A stretch of DNA of 5,832 bases, taken from contig JAHLWJ010000295.1 in the NCBI GenBank assembly GCA_019057975.1, forward strand, positions 1 through 5,832, written 5' to 3'. The notes under the pieces are model-generated. The model saw nothing but the letters and a program-made list of their open reading frames with translations. It was not told the origin of the DNA and made no database searches. Positions within the stretch are counted from its first letter, which is position 1; every line of letters begins with the position of its first letter. This document shows positions 1 through 5,152 of the stretch, in pieces. Both the position numbers and the translations under genes were made by a program. The stretch comes from Promethearchaeota archaeon (GTDB lineage: Archaea; Asgardarchaeota; Lokiarchaeia; Sigynarchaeales; SOKP01).

Positions 1-92
1 AAATCATCAATTAAATAAACTTTAGTGTTGCTGAAATCAACTTTACTTACTTTCCTTAAAATTCCATTCTCATATACACTATATAATATCAC
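1..92 (-). CDS. Probable 5' end of a minus-strand gene cut by the left window edge
   Basis: Reading the minus strand, the frame is open from just after a stop at 129-131 to the window edge, about 42 codons, which is unusual in DNA this rich in A+T. No in-frame ATG or TTG exists; a GTG at 90-92 is the only usual start and gives 30 complete residues before the edge. They begin ILYSVYENGILRKV and end NTKVYLIDD, with a mix of charged and hydrophobic residues that looks coding rather than random. No Shine-Dalgarno motif precedes the GTG, but an imperfect TATA-like stretch near 118-125 would fit a leaderless start. The pattern 'short strand, charged linker, VYLIDD' resembles the opening strand of small gelsolin-type domains known from Asgard archaea. 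That is an inference from 30 residues and could easily be wrong. It may be co-transcribed with the regulator upstream. Confidence 0.45.
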   Translation of the reverse strand, partial: MILYSVYENGILRKVSKVDFSNTKVYLIDD

Positions 93-232
93 AGTTCTTT
101 TTTTCGTTTTTGAATTACTATAGTAAAACTAAGTAAAATAGAATTTTAAATTTTAACTACAATAAAATGAAGAAATACTTTGATTTAACCATTTCAGAAA
201 AATTTAGGGGTATTTATAATTTTGTAAATATT

Positions 233-442
233 CTAAACATGCTCTTCAAAAAAACCTAATAATTTCAGATTTTTATACTCGTTGTGTAAAAATTCTCGTA
301 GCGCAATACGAATTGCTTCAGATCGACTAGGGACTACCTTCATTTTTATGAGTTTCTGAATATTTTGATCATATATTTGAGGTAAATTAATGGTAATATT
401 AACCATCTTAGGTTTAGTTTTCTTTTTCTCACTACCCATCAT
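233..442 (-). CDS. Small ribbon-helix-helix (CopG/Arc-type) DNA-binding protein
   Basis: This 69-residue protein has the layout of an archaeal ribbon-helix-helix regulator. A lysine-rich N-terminal tail (residues 5-12) is followed by a beta strand, MVNITINLP (13-21), that would pair with its dimer mate and enter the DNA major groove. Helix A follows (about 22-34), then the turn and helix B, PSRSEAIRIALREFL (38-52), which carries the typical SRSEAIR signature. A charged C-terminal tail with LLGFF ends the protein. Proteins of this family bind palindromic or tandem operator sites as dimers or tetramers and often repress their own gene. The start is supported by GGAG at 451-454, eight bases before the first ATG; a second ATG follows directly and would shorten the protein by one residue. 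No toxin gene is visible upstream, so an antitoxin role is not supported, though the downstream edge gene cannot be judged. The target is unknown. Confidence 0.88.
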   Translation of the reverse strand: MMGSEKKKTKPKMVNITINLPQIYDQNIQKLIKMKVVPSRSEAIRIALREFLHNEYKNLKLLGFFEEHV

Positions 443-450
443 TTATTTAA

Positions 451-454
451 CTCC
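451..454 (-). promoter_or_regulatory. Ribosome binding site of the ribbon-helix-helix gene
   Basis: The minus strand reads GGAG followed by eight bases and then ATG ATG. This is a good archaeal Shine-Dalgarno motif at normal spacing and supports the upstream of the two tandem ATG codons. Confidence 0.6.
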
Positions 455-479
455 AAACTATATGAATTTTAAATTGTTG

Positions 480-489
480 TTGTTAACAA
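480..489. promoter_or_regulatory. Perfect palindrome TTGTTAACAA upstream of the regulator gene
   Basis: TTGTTAACAA is its own reverse complement over ten bases. It lies 37 bases upstream of the regulator's start codon, between the gene and an A+T-rich TATA-like stretch (AATATATC on the minus strand, about 514-521). Ribbon-helix-helix dimers bind short palindromes and commonly repress their own promoter, so this is a candidate operator. The role is inferred from position and symmetry only; ten-base palindromes do occur by chance in A+T-rich DNA. Confidence 0.35.
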
Positions 490-530
490 ATGAAAAACTG
501 AATAAGAAACGCAGATATATTCTTGTCCCT

Positions 531-548
531 ACTCTTTTCACTCTTTTC
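531..548. repeat. Perfect tandem duplication of ACTCTTTTC
   Basis: The nine-base unit ACTCTTTTC occurs twice head to tail (531-539 and 540-548). It lies about 90 bases upstream of the regulator start, just beyond the palindrome at 480-489. On the minus strand it reads as a purine-rich GAAAAGAGT repeat. Tandem nine- to ten-base half-sites match the footprint of adjacent ribbon-helix-helix dimers, so an operator role is possible but unproven. Confidence 0.5.
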
Positions 549-594
549 TAATATTATATAGTAAGTAAACTATTAATATAAATTTATTTATCCC

Positions 595-612
595 TATTTA
601 AAGTATTTAAAG
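595..612. repeat. Perfect tandem duplication of TATTTAAAG
   Basis: The nine-base unit TATTTAAAG is present twice without a gap (595-603 and 604-612). Each copy resembles an archaeal TATA box on the plus strand, but no convincing plus-strand gene follows. It is the second nine-base tandem repeat in the same spacer, 47 bases from the first. It could be chance in A+T-rich DNA or a protein binding array. Confidence 0.45.
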
Positions 613-760
613 ATTCCTATATCAGATATAAATTATTTTGATTGTTTAATTATTTAGATGAACAATTTATATTAATAAATAATAGTATGATTGAAAATAT
701 TTTATTCTTAATAAGAAATCATCCTCCTGTTAATAATTCTTTTTGTTTGAATTTTTTATA

Positions 761-1615
761 TTATTTTTTAATCAATTTTACACTTCTCTGGAGTATTATT
801 AATGATATGATTCCAAAGAGAAAAAATACAAAATAATAATTCCCTAATGAAATTGCGTAATGGTCATAATAGCCCTTATATGATATATAAACAGAATACA
901 TACCTATAGGAATTACTATGTTTCTCCATTCCCAGATATATCTTTTTCCATCAGAAATATCAATAATTCTAGGATTATTATTGTTTGAATAAGAATCTGG
1001 TTGTCGTCCATGAACTTTAAATTCAACTGTTTCTGAAATTGTTCCATTCCAGGCTGCAGCTGTTCCGACGTCGTAATGAAATTCCAGAGAATCTATGTTC
1101 ATTCGTGGGAGATCAAGGTAAGATTCAAACTTATATTCAAGAATGACTGTCTTATTCATTGGAAGAGTAATATTACAAATAATCAAATTTCTATTATGAA
1201 TGGAAATGTATTCATCCCAAGAATAAGATTCATTCCAGTGATACTGAATAACCTTATAAGGAATTATACTATCATTTATTTTAATTATACATGTAGAATT
1301 TTCTCCAAACACGTAGCTTGAAAATGGGGCGGCTATAGTCAGATTTAAAGGGTTGTTTGGATTATAAAGCGAATAATTTCCGGTAAATTCCAATTCATAA
1401 CGATCATACTGAATATTAGGATTAGGAGCAGATATTTCAATTAAAACACTTGCATTAGGCATAGAACAAGAATGATCATCCTTTGGAATAAAACCCCCAA
1501 ACTCTGCAGGATAAATCCATACGGGATTTGCCTTTGAATTTGGAATCCCGCTATTTAAGTATAATAAAAAGGTAGAGGATAGAAGTATGATAAATACAAT
1601 TCTGGATCTTTTCAT
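761..1615 (-). CDS. Secreted, C-terminally membrane-anchored protein of unknown function
   Basis: I do not recognise a characterised family. The 284-residue protein starts with a basic stretch and a hydrophobic core (residues 1-20, MKRSRIVFIILLSSTFLLYL) typical of a Sec signal peptide, with a possible cleavage after the SKA at 27-29. A second hydrophobic segment (about 258-276) is followed by a basic end, RSVKLIKK, so the topology should be an outward ectodomain with a single C-terminal anchor. The ectodomain is rich in aromatic and beta-forming residues. It has nine N-X-S/T sequons (N54, 80, 91, 106, 114, 128, 148, 154, 190) and three cysteines (50, 109, 147). The segment at 181-200, including DVGTAAAW then NGTISETVEF, reminds me of bacterial and archaeal surface beta-sandwich proteins of the DUF4424 type; this is a weak memory-based match. 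A TATA-like box 26 bases upstream and no Shine-Dalgarno motif suggest a leaderless transcript separate from bud32. Confidence 0.8.
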   Translation of the reverse strand: MKRSRIVFIILLSSTFLLYLNSGIPNSKANPVWIYPAEFGGFIPKDDHSCSMPNASVLIEISAPNPNIQYDRYELEFTGNYSLYNPNNPLNLTIAAPFSSYVFGENSTCIIKINDSIIPYKVIQYHWNESYSWDEYISIHNRNLIICNITLPMNKTVILEYKFESYLDLPRMNIDSLEFHYDVGTAAAWNGTISETVEFKVHGRQPDSYSNNNNPRIIDISDGKRYIWEWRNIVIPIGMYSVYISYKGYYDHYAISLGNYYFVFFLFGIISLIILQRSVKLIKK

Positions 1616-1640
1616 TATACTAAATTGAAGATTAATGTTA

Positions 1641-1648
1641 TTTTAAAC
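1641..1648 (-). promoter_or_regulatory. TATA-like box for a leaderless transcript of the surface protein gene
   Basis: The minus strand reads GTTTAAAA here, preceded by a purine-rich GAAGAG that could serve as the TFB recognition element. Its centre is about 28 bases from the ATG at 1615, so transcription would start at or within a few bases of the start codon. The absence of a Shine-Dalgarno motif before that ATG is consistent. Confidence 0.45.
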
Positions 1649-1682
1649 TCTTCTGTCAAAATATTAGTGAAAAGAGATATTA

Positions 1683-2357
1683 CTACTTCCTATCTTCTGA
1701 TTTTACGTATCTACCACGTGTTTCGACGGCATCAACATTTTTGATAATGGATTTACACTCACTCAAATTTACTTTCTCATATTCCGATCGATAACCTTGA
1801 AGAAAACTGTTAAAACATAATTTATAATTACTCCCGTGTGATGAGATCAATACTCGCTTAAAGAGATGGAGATCAACACTTTTATCTTCAATTGTATCGG
1901 AATATTCATGCAATCCGAAATCGATAAGAAATATATTTTCTTCTTGTGTAACTAATAAATTGCTTGTAGTAATATCACCGTGAATATGCCCATTTTTATG
2001 TAGAGTTGCTACCATAATACCAATATCTTTGAAATATTTCTCCTTTTTAATGACTTTCAAGGTTTCTATCATATTTTTCAGTTTTTCTCCTTCTATATAT
2101 CTCATAATTATGGTTGCGTCTTGAGGATCAATTTCATATACTTGGGGTACGTTTATCCCGTAATTCTTTACCCTGATTAGTGCTCTACCTTCATTAAGAG
2201 TTCTTTCCATTCTGATTTTATTATCAATTTCCTCTAAACGATATTTTTTTGGAATTCGATGCTTAAAAATAACCTTTTTGTCAAACCATCTACCAATGTA
2301 AAGACTAGCTTCAGCTCCTTTGTGAATCAATTCTTCTTTATAGATCTCAGAGTTCAT
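1683..2357 (-). CDS. bud32: Bud32 / PRPK-type atypical kinase-ATPase, KEOPS subunit
   Basis: Bud32 is the small RIO-like kinase of the KEOPS complex. It works with Kae1 to install threonylcarbamoyl on A37 of ANN-decoding tRNAs, its ATPase activity supporting Kae1. The 224 residues match the family's compact size. Visible motifs are the glycine-poor loop HKGAEAS (12-18), the ATP-binding lysine in VIFKHR (K32), a conserved glutamate in NEGRAL (E57), the hinge region IIMRYIEGEKL (83-93), the catalytic loop HGDITTSN (126-133, with D128 and N133), the metal-binding DFG (146-148) and the C-terminal RGRY (214-217), akin to the RGR tail that contacts tRNA or Kae1. All key residues are intact. The gene starts two bases after the kae1 stop (TAAACATG) in a different frame, so the proteins are separate. 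GGAGGG at 2371-2376, inside the kae1 end and 13 bases before the ATG, may serve as ribosome binding site, together with translational coupling. Confidence 0.96.
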   Translation of the reverse strand: MNSEIYKEELIHKGAEASLYIGRWFDKKVIFKHRIPKKYRLEEIDNKIRMERTLNEGRALIRVKNYGINVPQVYEIDPQDATIIMRYIEGEKLKNMIETLKVIKKEKYFKDIGIMVATLHKNGHIHGDITTSNLLVTQEENIFLIDFGLHEYSDTIEDKSVDLHLFKRVLISSHGSNYKLCFNSFLQGYRSEYEKVNLSECKSIIKNVDAVETRGRYVKSEDRK

Positions 2358-2359
2358 GT

Positions 2360-3370
2360 TTACTTTTCAGCCCTCCATGGAACTTCTATTTGATCCATTC
2401 TCTCTCTAGGTTTAATTATTGTTTCAGTTATTTCATGTCCTCCTTCGGAAAGGTATCTTAAAATTCCTGTCCATGCAATCATTGCTCCGTTATCTCCTGC
2501 ATATTTTAACGGAACTACTTCAAATCGAGCATCATGCTCATCGCATATGTATTGAATCATTTGTTGTAATCTTTTATTTGCTGCTACTCCACCGGTAAGT
2601 AAAACTTCTTTTTTCTCTATATGGGCAAGAGCTCGTTCAGTTACTTCAGTTAACATAGCAAAAGCAGTTTCTTGGAGTGAATTTGCAACATCATTTAAAT
2701 TATATTTGTTATTAAAATCTGGAGATTCTAATAGTCGTTTAGCAGCTGTATAGAGCCCTGAAAATGATAAATCCATTCCTTTAACAATATAAGGTAATTG
2801 AAGATATTTTTTTGATTTTAATGCTAATCTTTCGATCTTTGGTCCTCCAGGATGACTTAATCCAGCATCTCGAGCAAAAGAATCAATCATATTGCCGACA
2901 GCTAAATCGAGAGTTTCTCCAAAAATCTGATATCTGTTTGATTCATAAGCACTAATAATAGTATTACCCCCAGAAACATATAAAGTTAAGGGATCTTCAA
3001 TCTTACACATTAGACGTCCGATCTCTACATGTGCTATGCAATGATTCACACCTACAAGAGGGACTTTTAAAATCTGACTTAACATCCGGGCAACTAAAGC
3101 CCCTATTTTTAAGACAGGGGCTAAACCAGGACTTTGACTGAAGGCAACTAGATTAATGTCTTTTATTGATAAATTTGCTTCTAAAAGTGCTTTATCAATT
3201 ATTTTTGCAAAATTATTTAGGTGATGCTCTCGTACTAAAGCAGGATGGAGCCCACCTTTTTCAGGTATGAAAGTATCATTTATTAAGGTGTGTACTTCTC
3301 CTTTAAAGTCAACTATACCTACGCCCCAAGTGTGTGCCGTACTTTCAATACCTAAACAGAATTTTTTCAT
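2360..3370 (-). CDS. kae1: Kae1 (TsaD/OSGEP family) tRNA N6-adenosine threonylcarbamoyltransferase
   Basis: Kae1 is the catalytic KEOPS subunit that transfers threonylcarbamoyl from TC-AMP to A37 of tRNA. From the ATG at 3370 the protein has 336 residues, normal for the family. The ASKHA phosphate loop CLGIESTAHTWGVGIV (5-20) opens it. The metal site is visible as NHCIAHVEIG (H110, H114), YVSGGNT (Y131) and AGDNGAMIAW (D293). Other family blocks are GETLDLAVGN (151-160), HPGGPKIERLA (173-183), DLSFSGL (200-206) and LLTGGVAANKRL (257-268). All expected residues are present, so the enzyme should be active. A longer reading from a TTG at 3382 is possible, but archaeal Kae1 proteins normally begin only a few residues before LGIEST, and GGCGGA at 3375-3380 would act as a weak ribosome binding site for the ATG. 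It is co-transcribed with bud32 two bases downstream. Confidence 0.97.
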   Translation of the reverse strand: MKKFCLGIESTAHTWGVGIVDFKGEVHTLINDTFIPEKGGLHPALVREHHLNNFAKIIDKALLEANLSIKDINLVAFSQSPGLAPVLKIGALVARMLSQILKVPLVGVNHCIAHVEIGRLMCKIEDPLTLYVSGGNTIISAYESNRYQIFGETLDLAVGNMIDSFARDAGLSHPGGPKIERLALKSKKYLQLPYIVKGMDLSFSGLYTAAKRLLESPDFNNKYNLNDVANSLQETAFAMLTEVTERALAHIEKKEVLLTGGVAANKRLQQMIQYICDEHDARFEVVPLKYAGDNGAMIAWTGILRYLSEGGHEITETIIKPRERMDQIEVPWRAEK

Positions 3371-3403
3371 TAATTCCGCCAAAATTTAATTTACTATTAA
3401 AAA

Positions 3404-3440
3404 CCTTAAAATCCTTAAATTGATAAAGAAATGTTTAAAA
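3404..3440 (-). promoter_or_regulatory. Possible kae1-bud32 promoter and leader with a nine-base near repeat
   Basis: The 115-base gap before kae1 is long compared with the gaps inside the surrounding gene pairs. The minus strand has TTTTAAAC at 3433-3440, which could be a TATA box and would put the transcript start near 3410, giving a leader of about 40 bases. Inside it CCTTAAAAT (3404-3412) and CCTTAAATT (3413-3421) on the plus strand form a near-perfect tandem repeat. The TATA call is tentative because the whole gap is A+T-rich. Confidence 0.3.
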
Positions 3441-3485
3441 AAGATTTCAACCAAGAGTTAAAGTATTTTTAATTTTGAGCCTAAT

Positions 3486-3701
3486 TTAGCTCTCTAAAGA
3501 TTTTACGCGTTTTCGAGGAGCCCTTCTAGCAGCCTTTCCTTTAGCAGCACCCTTTCTTTTAAATACGGCGTAACCACATTTCCCACAACTCCATCGGTCA
3601 TAATGGTTTGCTAGAAAATAACTGGGTCCACATTTAGGACATGACCTATGAGTCCTTACTAACTTGTCCCCTTCGAGTTTATAATATTTTGATGCGTCCA
3701 T
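3486..3701 (-). CDS. rps27ae: Small-subunit ribosomal protein eS31 (S27ae), zinc-ribbon
   Basis: This is the archaeal counterpart of the ribosomal moiety of eukaryotic ubiquitin-S27a, near the decoding side of the 30S head. The core matches the family: YYKLEGDKLVRTHRSCPKCG, then F-L-A-N-H-x-D-R-W-S-C-G-K-C-G-Y. Zinc ligands are C21, C24, C39 and C42. There is no ubiquitin-like N-terminal domain, as expected in archaea. The 71 residues exceed the roughly 50-65 usual in archaea because of a tail after F47 rich in lysine, arginine and alanine (48-71), which probably contacts rRNA. The stretch encoding it is visibly richer in G+C than its surroundings. The gene begins 22 bases after rps24e. No Shine-Dalgarno motif precedes the ATG, so coupling to rps24e or a leaderless start must account for translation. 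Confidence 0.96.
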   Translation of the reverse strand: MDASKYYKLEGDKLVRTHRSCPKCGPSYFLANHYDRWSCGKCGYAVFKRKGAAKGKAARRAPRKRVKSLES

Positions 3702-3723
3702 TTCTAATATTAAATTATTTTAA

Positions 3724-4074
3724 TTATTTAAATAAATGTTTGTAAGGTTCTTTTCTCCTTTTTAACTGATAAATTTCGATTCGCTTTTCTTTCTCAAGAT
3801 TGCGGACTTTGATGTGAAATGGTTCAAAAAATTGAAGTTCCTTAGCATTATCATAGATATATACTTTTCCTATAGAATAAGATGCTCCAAAATGAGTTTT
3901 GAGTTTTTTAACAATAGTTAATTTCTCATCAGAACCTTGTAATGCTGCGATTTTCTTTTTTATGCCCAATCGATTTGGAGTACTAGCCCCAAAATGATCA
4001 ACTCTAAATGTTAACTCTATTCTATCGATTAATGGGTTTTTCTTTTCTTCAATAATTTCAATTTCAAAAGACAT
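3724..4074 (-). CDS. rps24e: Small-subunit ribosomal protein eS24 (S24e)
   Basis: eS24 is a 30S protein shared by archaea and eukaryotes and absent from bacteria. The 116-residue protein shows the family blocks in order: KKNPLIDRIELTFRVDHFGA (11-30) with the conserved NPLL-type motif and the H-x-GA, STPNRLGIKKKIA (31-43), the K-THFGASYSIGKVYIYDN segment (59-76) and the EPFHIKVRN end of the core (84-92), followed by a basic tail. Length is normal and no residue stands out as missing. It is the first gene of a pair with rps27ae. The start ATG at 4074 has only a weak AGG a few bases upstream. Pairing of these two ribosomal genes between the DUF359 kinase and kae1 is common in archaea. Confidence 0.97.
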   Translation of the reverse strand: MSFEIEIIEEKKNPLIDRIELTFRVDHFGASTPNRLGIKKKIAALQGSDEKLTIVKKLKTHFGASYSIGKVYIYDNAKELQFFEPFHIKVRNLEKEKRIEIYQLKRRKEPYKHLFK

Positions 4075-4103
4075 TTTGAACCTTTTTTTCTTGTTTTGCT
4101 TAA

Positions 4104-4141
4104 ATCCTATAAGCTATAATAAGATCCTATATGATTTATAG
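4104..4141 (-). promoter_or_regulatory. Probable rps24e-rps27ae promoter with a 20-base-spaced direct repeat
   Basis: Two TATA-like elements are possible on the minus strand: CTATAAAT (4134-4141), which would give a leader of about 36 bases, and TTATTATAG (4114-4122), which would give about 17. Plus-strand ATCCTATA occurs at 4104-4111 and again at 4124-4131, exactly two helical turns apart, inside a looser 20-base repeat (13 of 20 matching). The repeat overlaps both candidate boxes, so it may be a binding site or a duplicated promoter element. Confidence 0.4.
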
Positions 4142-4189
4142 AAATCAAAAGAATAGATAGAAAATAAAATTTTGCTTTTTAGAAATATA

Positions 4190-4227
4190 AATCCTTTAAT
4201 CAATGCTAAGAGATTAATAAAAGGATT
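4190..4227 (-). terminator. Hairpin immediately after the DUF359 gene, possible terminator
   Basis: The inverted arms are 4190-4201 (AATCCTTTAATC) and 4212-4227 (GATTAATAAAAGGATT). They pair over twelve bases with a four-base bulge and a ten-base loop. The hairpin begins within the TGA stop of the upstream gene. Downstream on the transcript the sequence is rich in U, including TTTTATTTTC around 4160-4169. Archaeal termination depends mainly on oligo-T tracts, so the hairpin may instead protect the 3' end. Confidence 0.45.
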
Positions 4228-4814
4228 CAAAATTTTTCCATTATTGCTATAACTTTCCTTACTTTTTCTTGTATATTATTATCAATATTCACAATCACAA
4301 TTCCTTCTGGAATTACAAATTTAGAATCTGTTATTGGTGGTTGGCCATAAAACGCAAAATTACCTACTTGTTCTTCTATAGGAAGTTCTAAAATAAGAGG
4401 AAGAATGAGTAAATCCTCTTCTCCTTCAGTTATCTTAATTAAGGTTTTCTTACCAGAATTAATAACTTTCCTGAATAGCTCCCAACAATCTTTATGAATT
4501 GTACCAACAGGGTTTTGAAATTCAATAACATCTTCAAAAAAGCCTTTAAAATCTATGTTGATTTGATTCCTTTGGGTTTTTTCATCAATCACACAGATTT
4601 TAATAAAGGATTTCAAAAAAAAATTAGAGAAGAAATCTTTTGCAACTATATCTCCAACAATGTAAAAATTTAAGGTTAAATTTGATTTTAAATAATCTCT
4701 GAAGATATTTTCTACTTGAATAATTGTCTCTTCCCGAGTGCCAGCAATTAAAATATCAAGTGGTTCTGCAAATGAATGTCTTTTCTCTTGAGGAATCCTT
4801 AAATTGTAATCCAT
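4227..4814 (-). CDS. GTP-dependent dephospho-CoA kinase (DUF359 family)
   Basis: The family phosphorylates dephospho-CoA at the ribose 3'-OH, using GTP, in the last step of archaeal CoA synthesis; this was shown for the Thermococcus kodakarensis enzyme. The 195-residue protein has the family signatures: a divergent N-terminal part with LIAGTREE (22-29), YIVGDIVAKD (51-60), CVIDEKTQR (74-82, the D-x-KT-x-R motif), NPVGTIHKDCW (101-111), the acidic ITEGEEDLLILPL (128-140) and NFAFYGQPP followed by GIVIVNID (171-178). Conserved aspartates and glutamates expected at the active site are present. The longest reading begins at a TTG at 4823, but the ATG at 4814 is preferred: TTTTTATATT at 4841-4850 would place transcription start near 4818, giving an essentially leaderless message, and no Shine-Dalgarno motif serves either codon. 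The gene stands between spt4 and rps24e as in many archaea, although its role is metabolic. Confidence 0.93.
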   Translation of the reverse strand: MDYNLRIPQEKRHSFAEPLDILIAGTREETIIQVENIFRDYLKSNLTLNFYIVGDIVAKDFFSNFFLKSFIKICVIDEKTQRNQINIDFKGFFEDVIEFQNPVGTIHKDCWELFRKVINSGKKTLIKITEGEEDLLILPLILELPIEEQVGNFAFYGQPPITDSKFVIPEGIVIVNIDNNIQEKVRKVIAIMEKF

Positions 4815-4840
4815 CGATATCAAGTATTTTAAGAATAATA

Positions 4841-4850
4841 AATATAAAAA
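4841..4850 (-). promoter_or_regulatory. TATA box for a leaderless DUF359 transcript
   Basis: The minus strand reads TTTTTATATT, with its centre about 31 bases before the ATG at 4814. A start of transcription some 27 bases downstream falls near 4818, leaving almost no leader. This would exclude translation from the TTG at 4823 and decides the start codon. Confidence 0.5.
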
Positions 4851-4935
4851 ATGTTATAATAATTAGTTAGAAAAAGCTCAATAAAATATATTACCCTACT
4901 TGAATTTCGGGTTTATGTCTTTTAAATTAATCAAT

Positions 4936-5124
4936 TTAACGGACTCTTAAAGCGTACTTGCCAGGAAAATGGATTTTAAGATATTCCGCGAACTTAGATT
5001 CTTTTGGTTTAATAATTATGACCTCTCCTGTGAAATCCTCACTCAAAGTATGTGTTTTACATTTAGGACATATAGTTTCGTTTTTCGTTATTAAATGGCA
5101 ATTTTTGCATGCTTTTTCTTTCAC
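4936..5124 (-). CDS. spt4: Transcription elongation factor Spt4 (RpoE2), zinc-binding
   Basis: Spt4 pairs with the NGN domain of Spt5 to form the clamp-bound processivity factor of archaeal RNA polymerase. The 62-residue protein matches the archaeal length. It has a zinc finger from C6, C9, C19 and C22 (CKNC and CPKC), then LSEDFTGEVIIIKPKESKFA (27-46), where the family's SxxWxG-type contact region usually lies; here F replaces the common W at residue 31. It ends with FPGKYALRVR, the typical Spt4 C-terminus. The start is GTG at 5124, supported by a strong AGGTGA at 5129-5134 four bases upstream; no in-frame ATG would fit. It follows rpo7 by 28 bases, and the two are probably co-transcribed. 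T-rich sequence on the transcript around 4866-4885 may terminate the pair. Confidence 0.95.
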   Translation of the reverse strand: MKEKACKNCHLITKNETICPKCKTHTLSEDFTGEVIIIKPKESKFAEYLKIHFPGKYALRVR

Positions 5125-5128
5125 TTAA

Positions 5129-5134
5129 TCACCT
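5129..5134 (-). promoter_or_regulatory. Strong ribosome binding site of spt4
   Basis: The minus strand reads AGGTGA, four bases before the GTG start at 5124. It is the clearest Shine-Dalgarno motif in the window and it fixes the non-ATG start of spt4. It lies in the short gap after the rpo7 stop. Confidence 0.7.
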
Positions 5135-5152
5135 GAAGTCTTTATACTTTAT

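Larger units (their letters stand above)
443..760. other. 318-base gene-free spacer between the surface protein and the regulator
   Basis: This very A+T-rich stretch carries the 3' flank of the 284-residue gene on its right and the promoter region of the regulator on its left. It holds the GGAG ribosome binding site (451-454), the palindrome (480-489) and the two nine-base tandem repeats (531-548, 595-612). A near-symmetric TTCTTAATAAGAA lies at 705-717. The minus strand also has AGGAGG immediately before an ATG (720-722), but that frame stops after four codons. I see no RNA gene or credible coding frame here. Confidence 0.6.

Noticed and set aside
715..730. Minus-strand AGGAGG next to an ATG downstream of the surface protein gene
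   Set aside because: The motif touches the ATG with no spacing and the frame stops after four codons; no other start is at a usable distance.
642..836. Plus-strand 64-codon frame with a TTG start and a TATA-like repeat upstream
   Set aside because: It overlaps the 3' end of the better supported minus-strand membrane protein, and its hydrophobic composition is largely the mirror of A+T-rich and transmembrane-coding DNA. No ribosome binding site or recognisable motif is present.
1076..1321. Plus-strand 81-codon frame
   Set aside because: It lies wholly inside the 284-residue minus-strand gene and has no motif, promoter or ribosome binding site; it is an antisense shadow.
1667..1676. GTGAAAAGAG near the bud32 end, matching ten bases of the repeat region at 533-542 in inverted orientation
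   Set aside because: A single ten-base A/G-rich match across 5.8 kb is within chance for this composition, and the site has no clear positional logic.
3371..3382. Kae1 extension from a TTG start, adding four residues
   Set aside because: The family normally begins just before the LGIEST block, and the GGCGGA within this stretch fits better as a weak ribosome binding site for the ATG at 3370.
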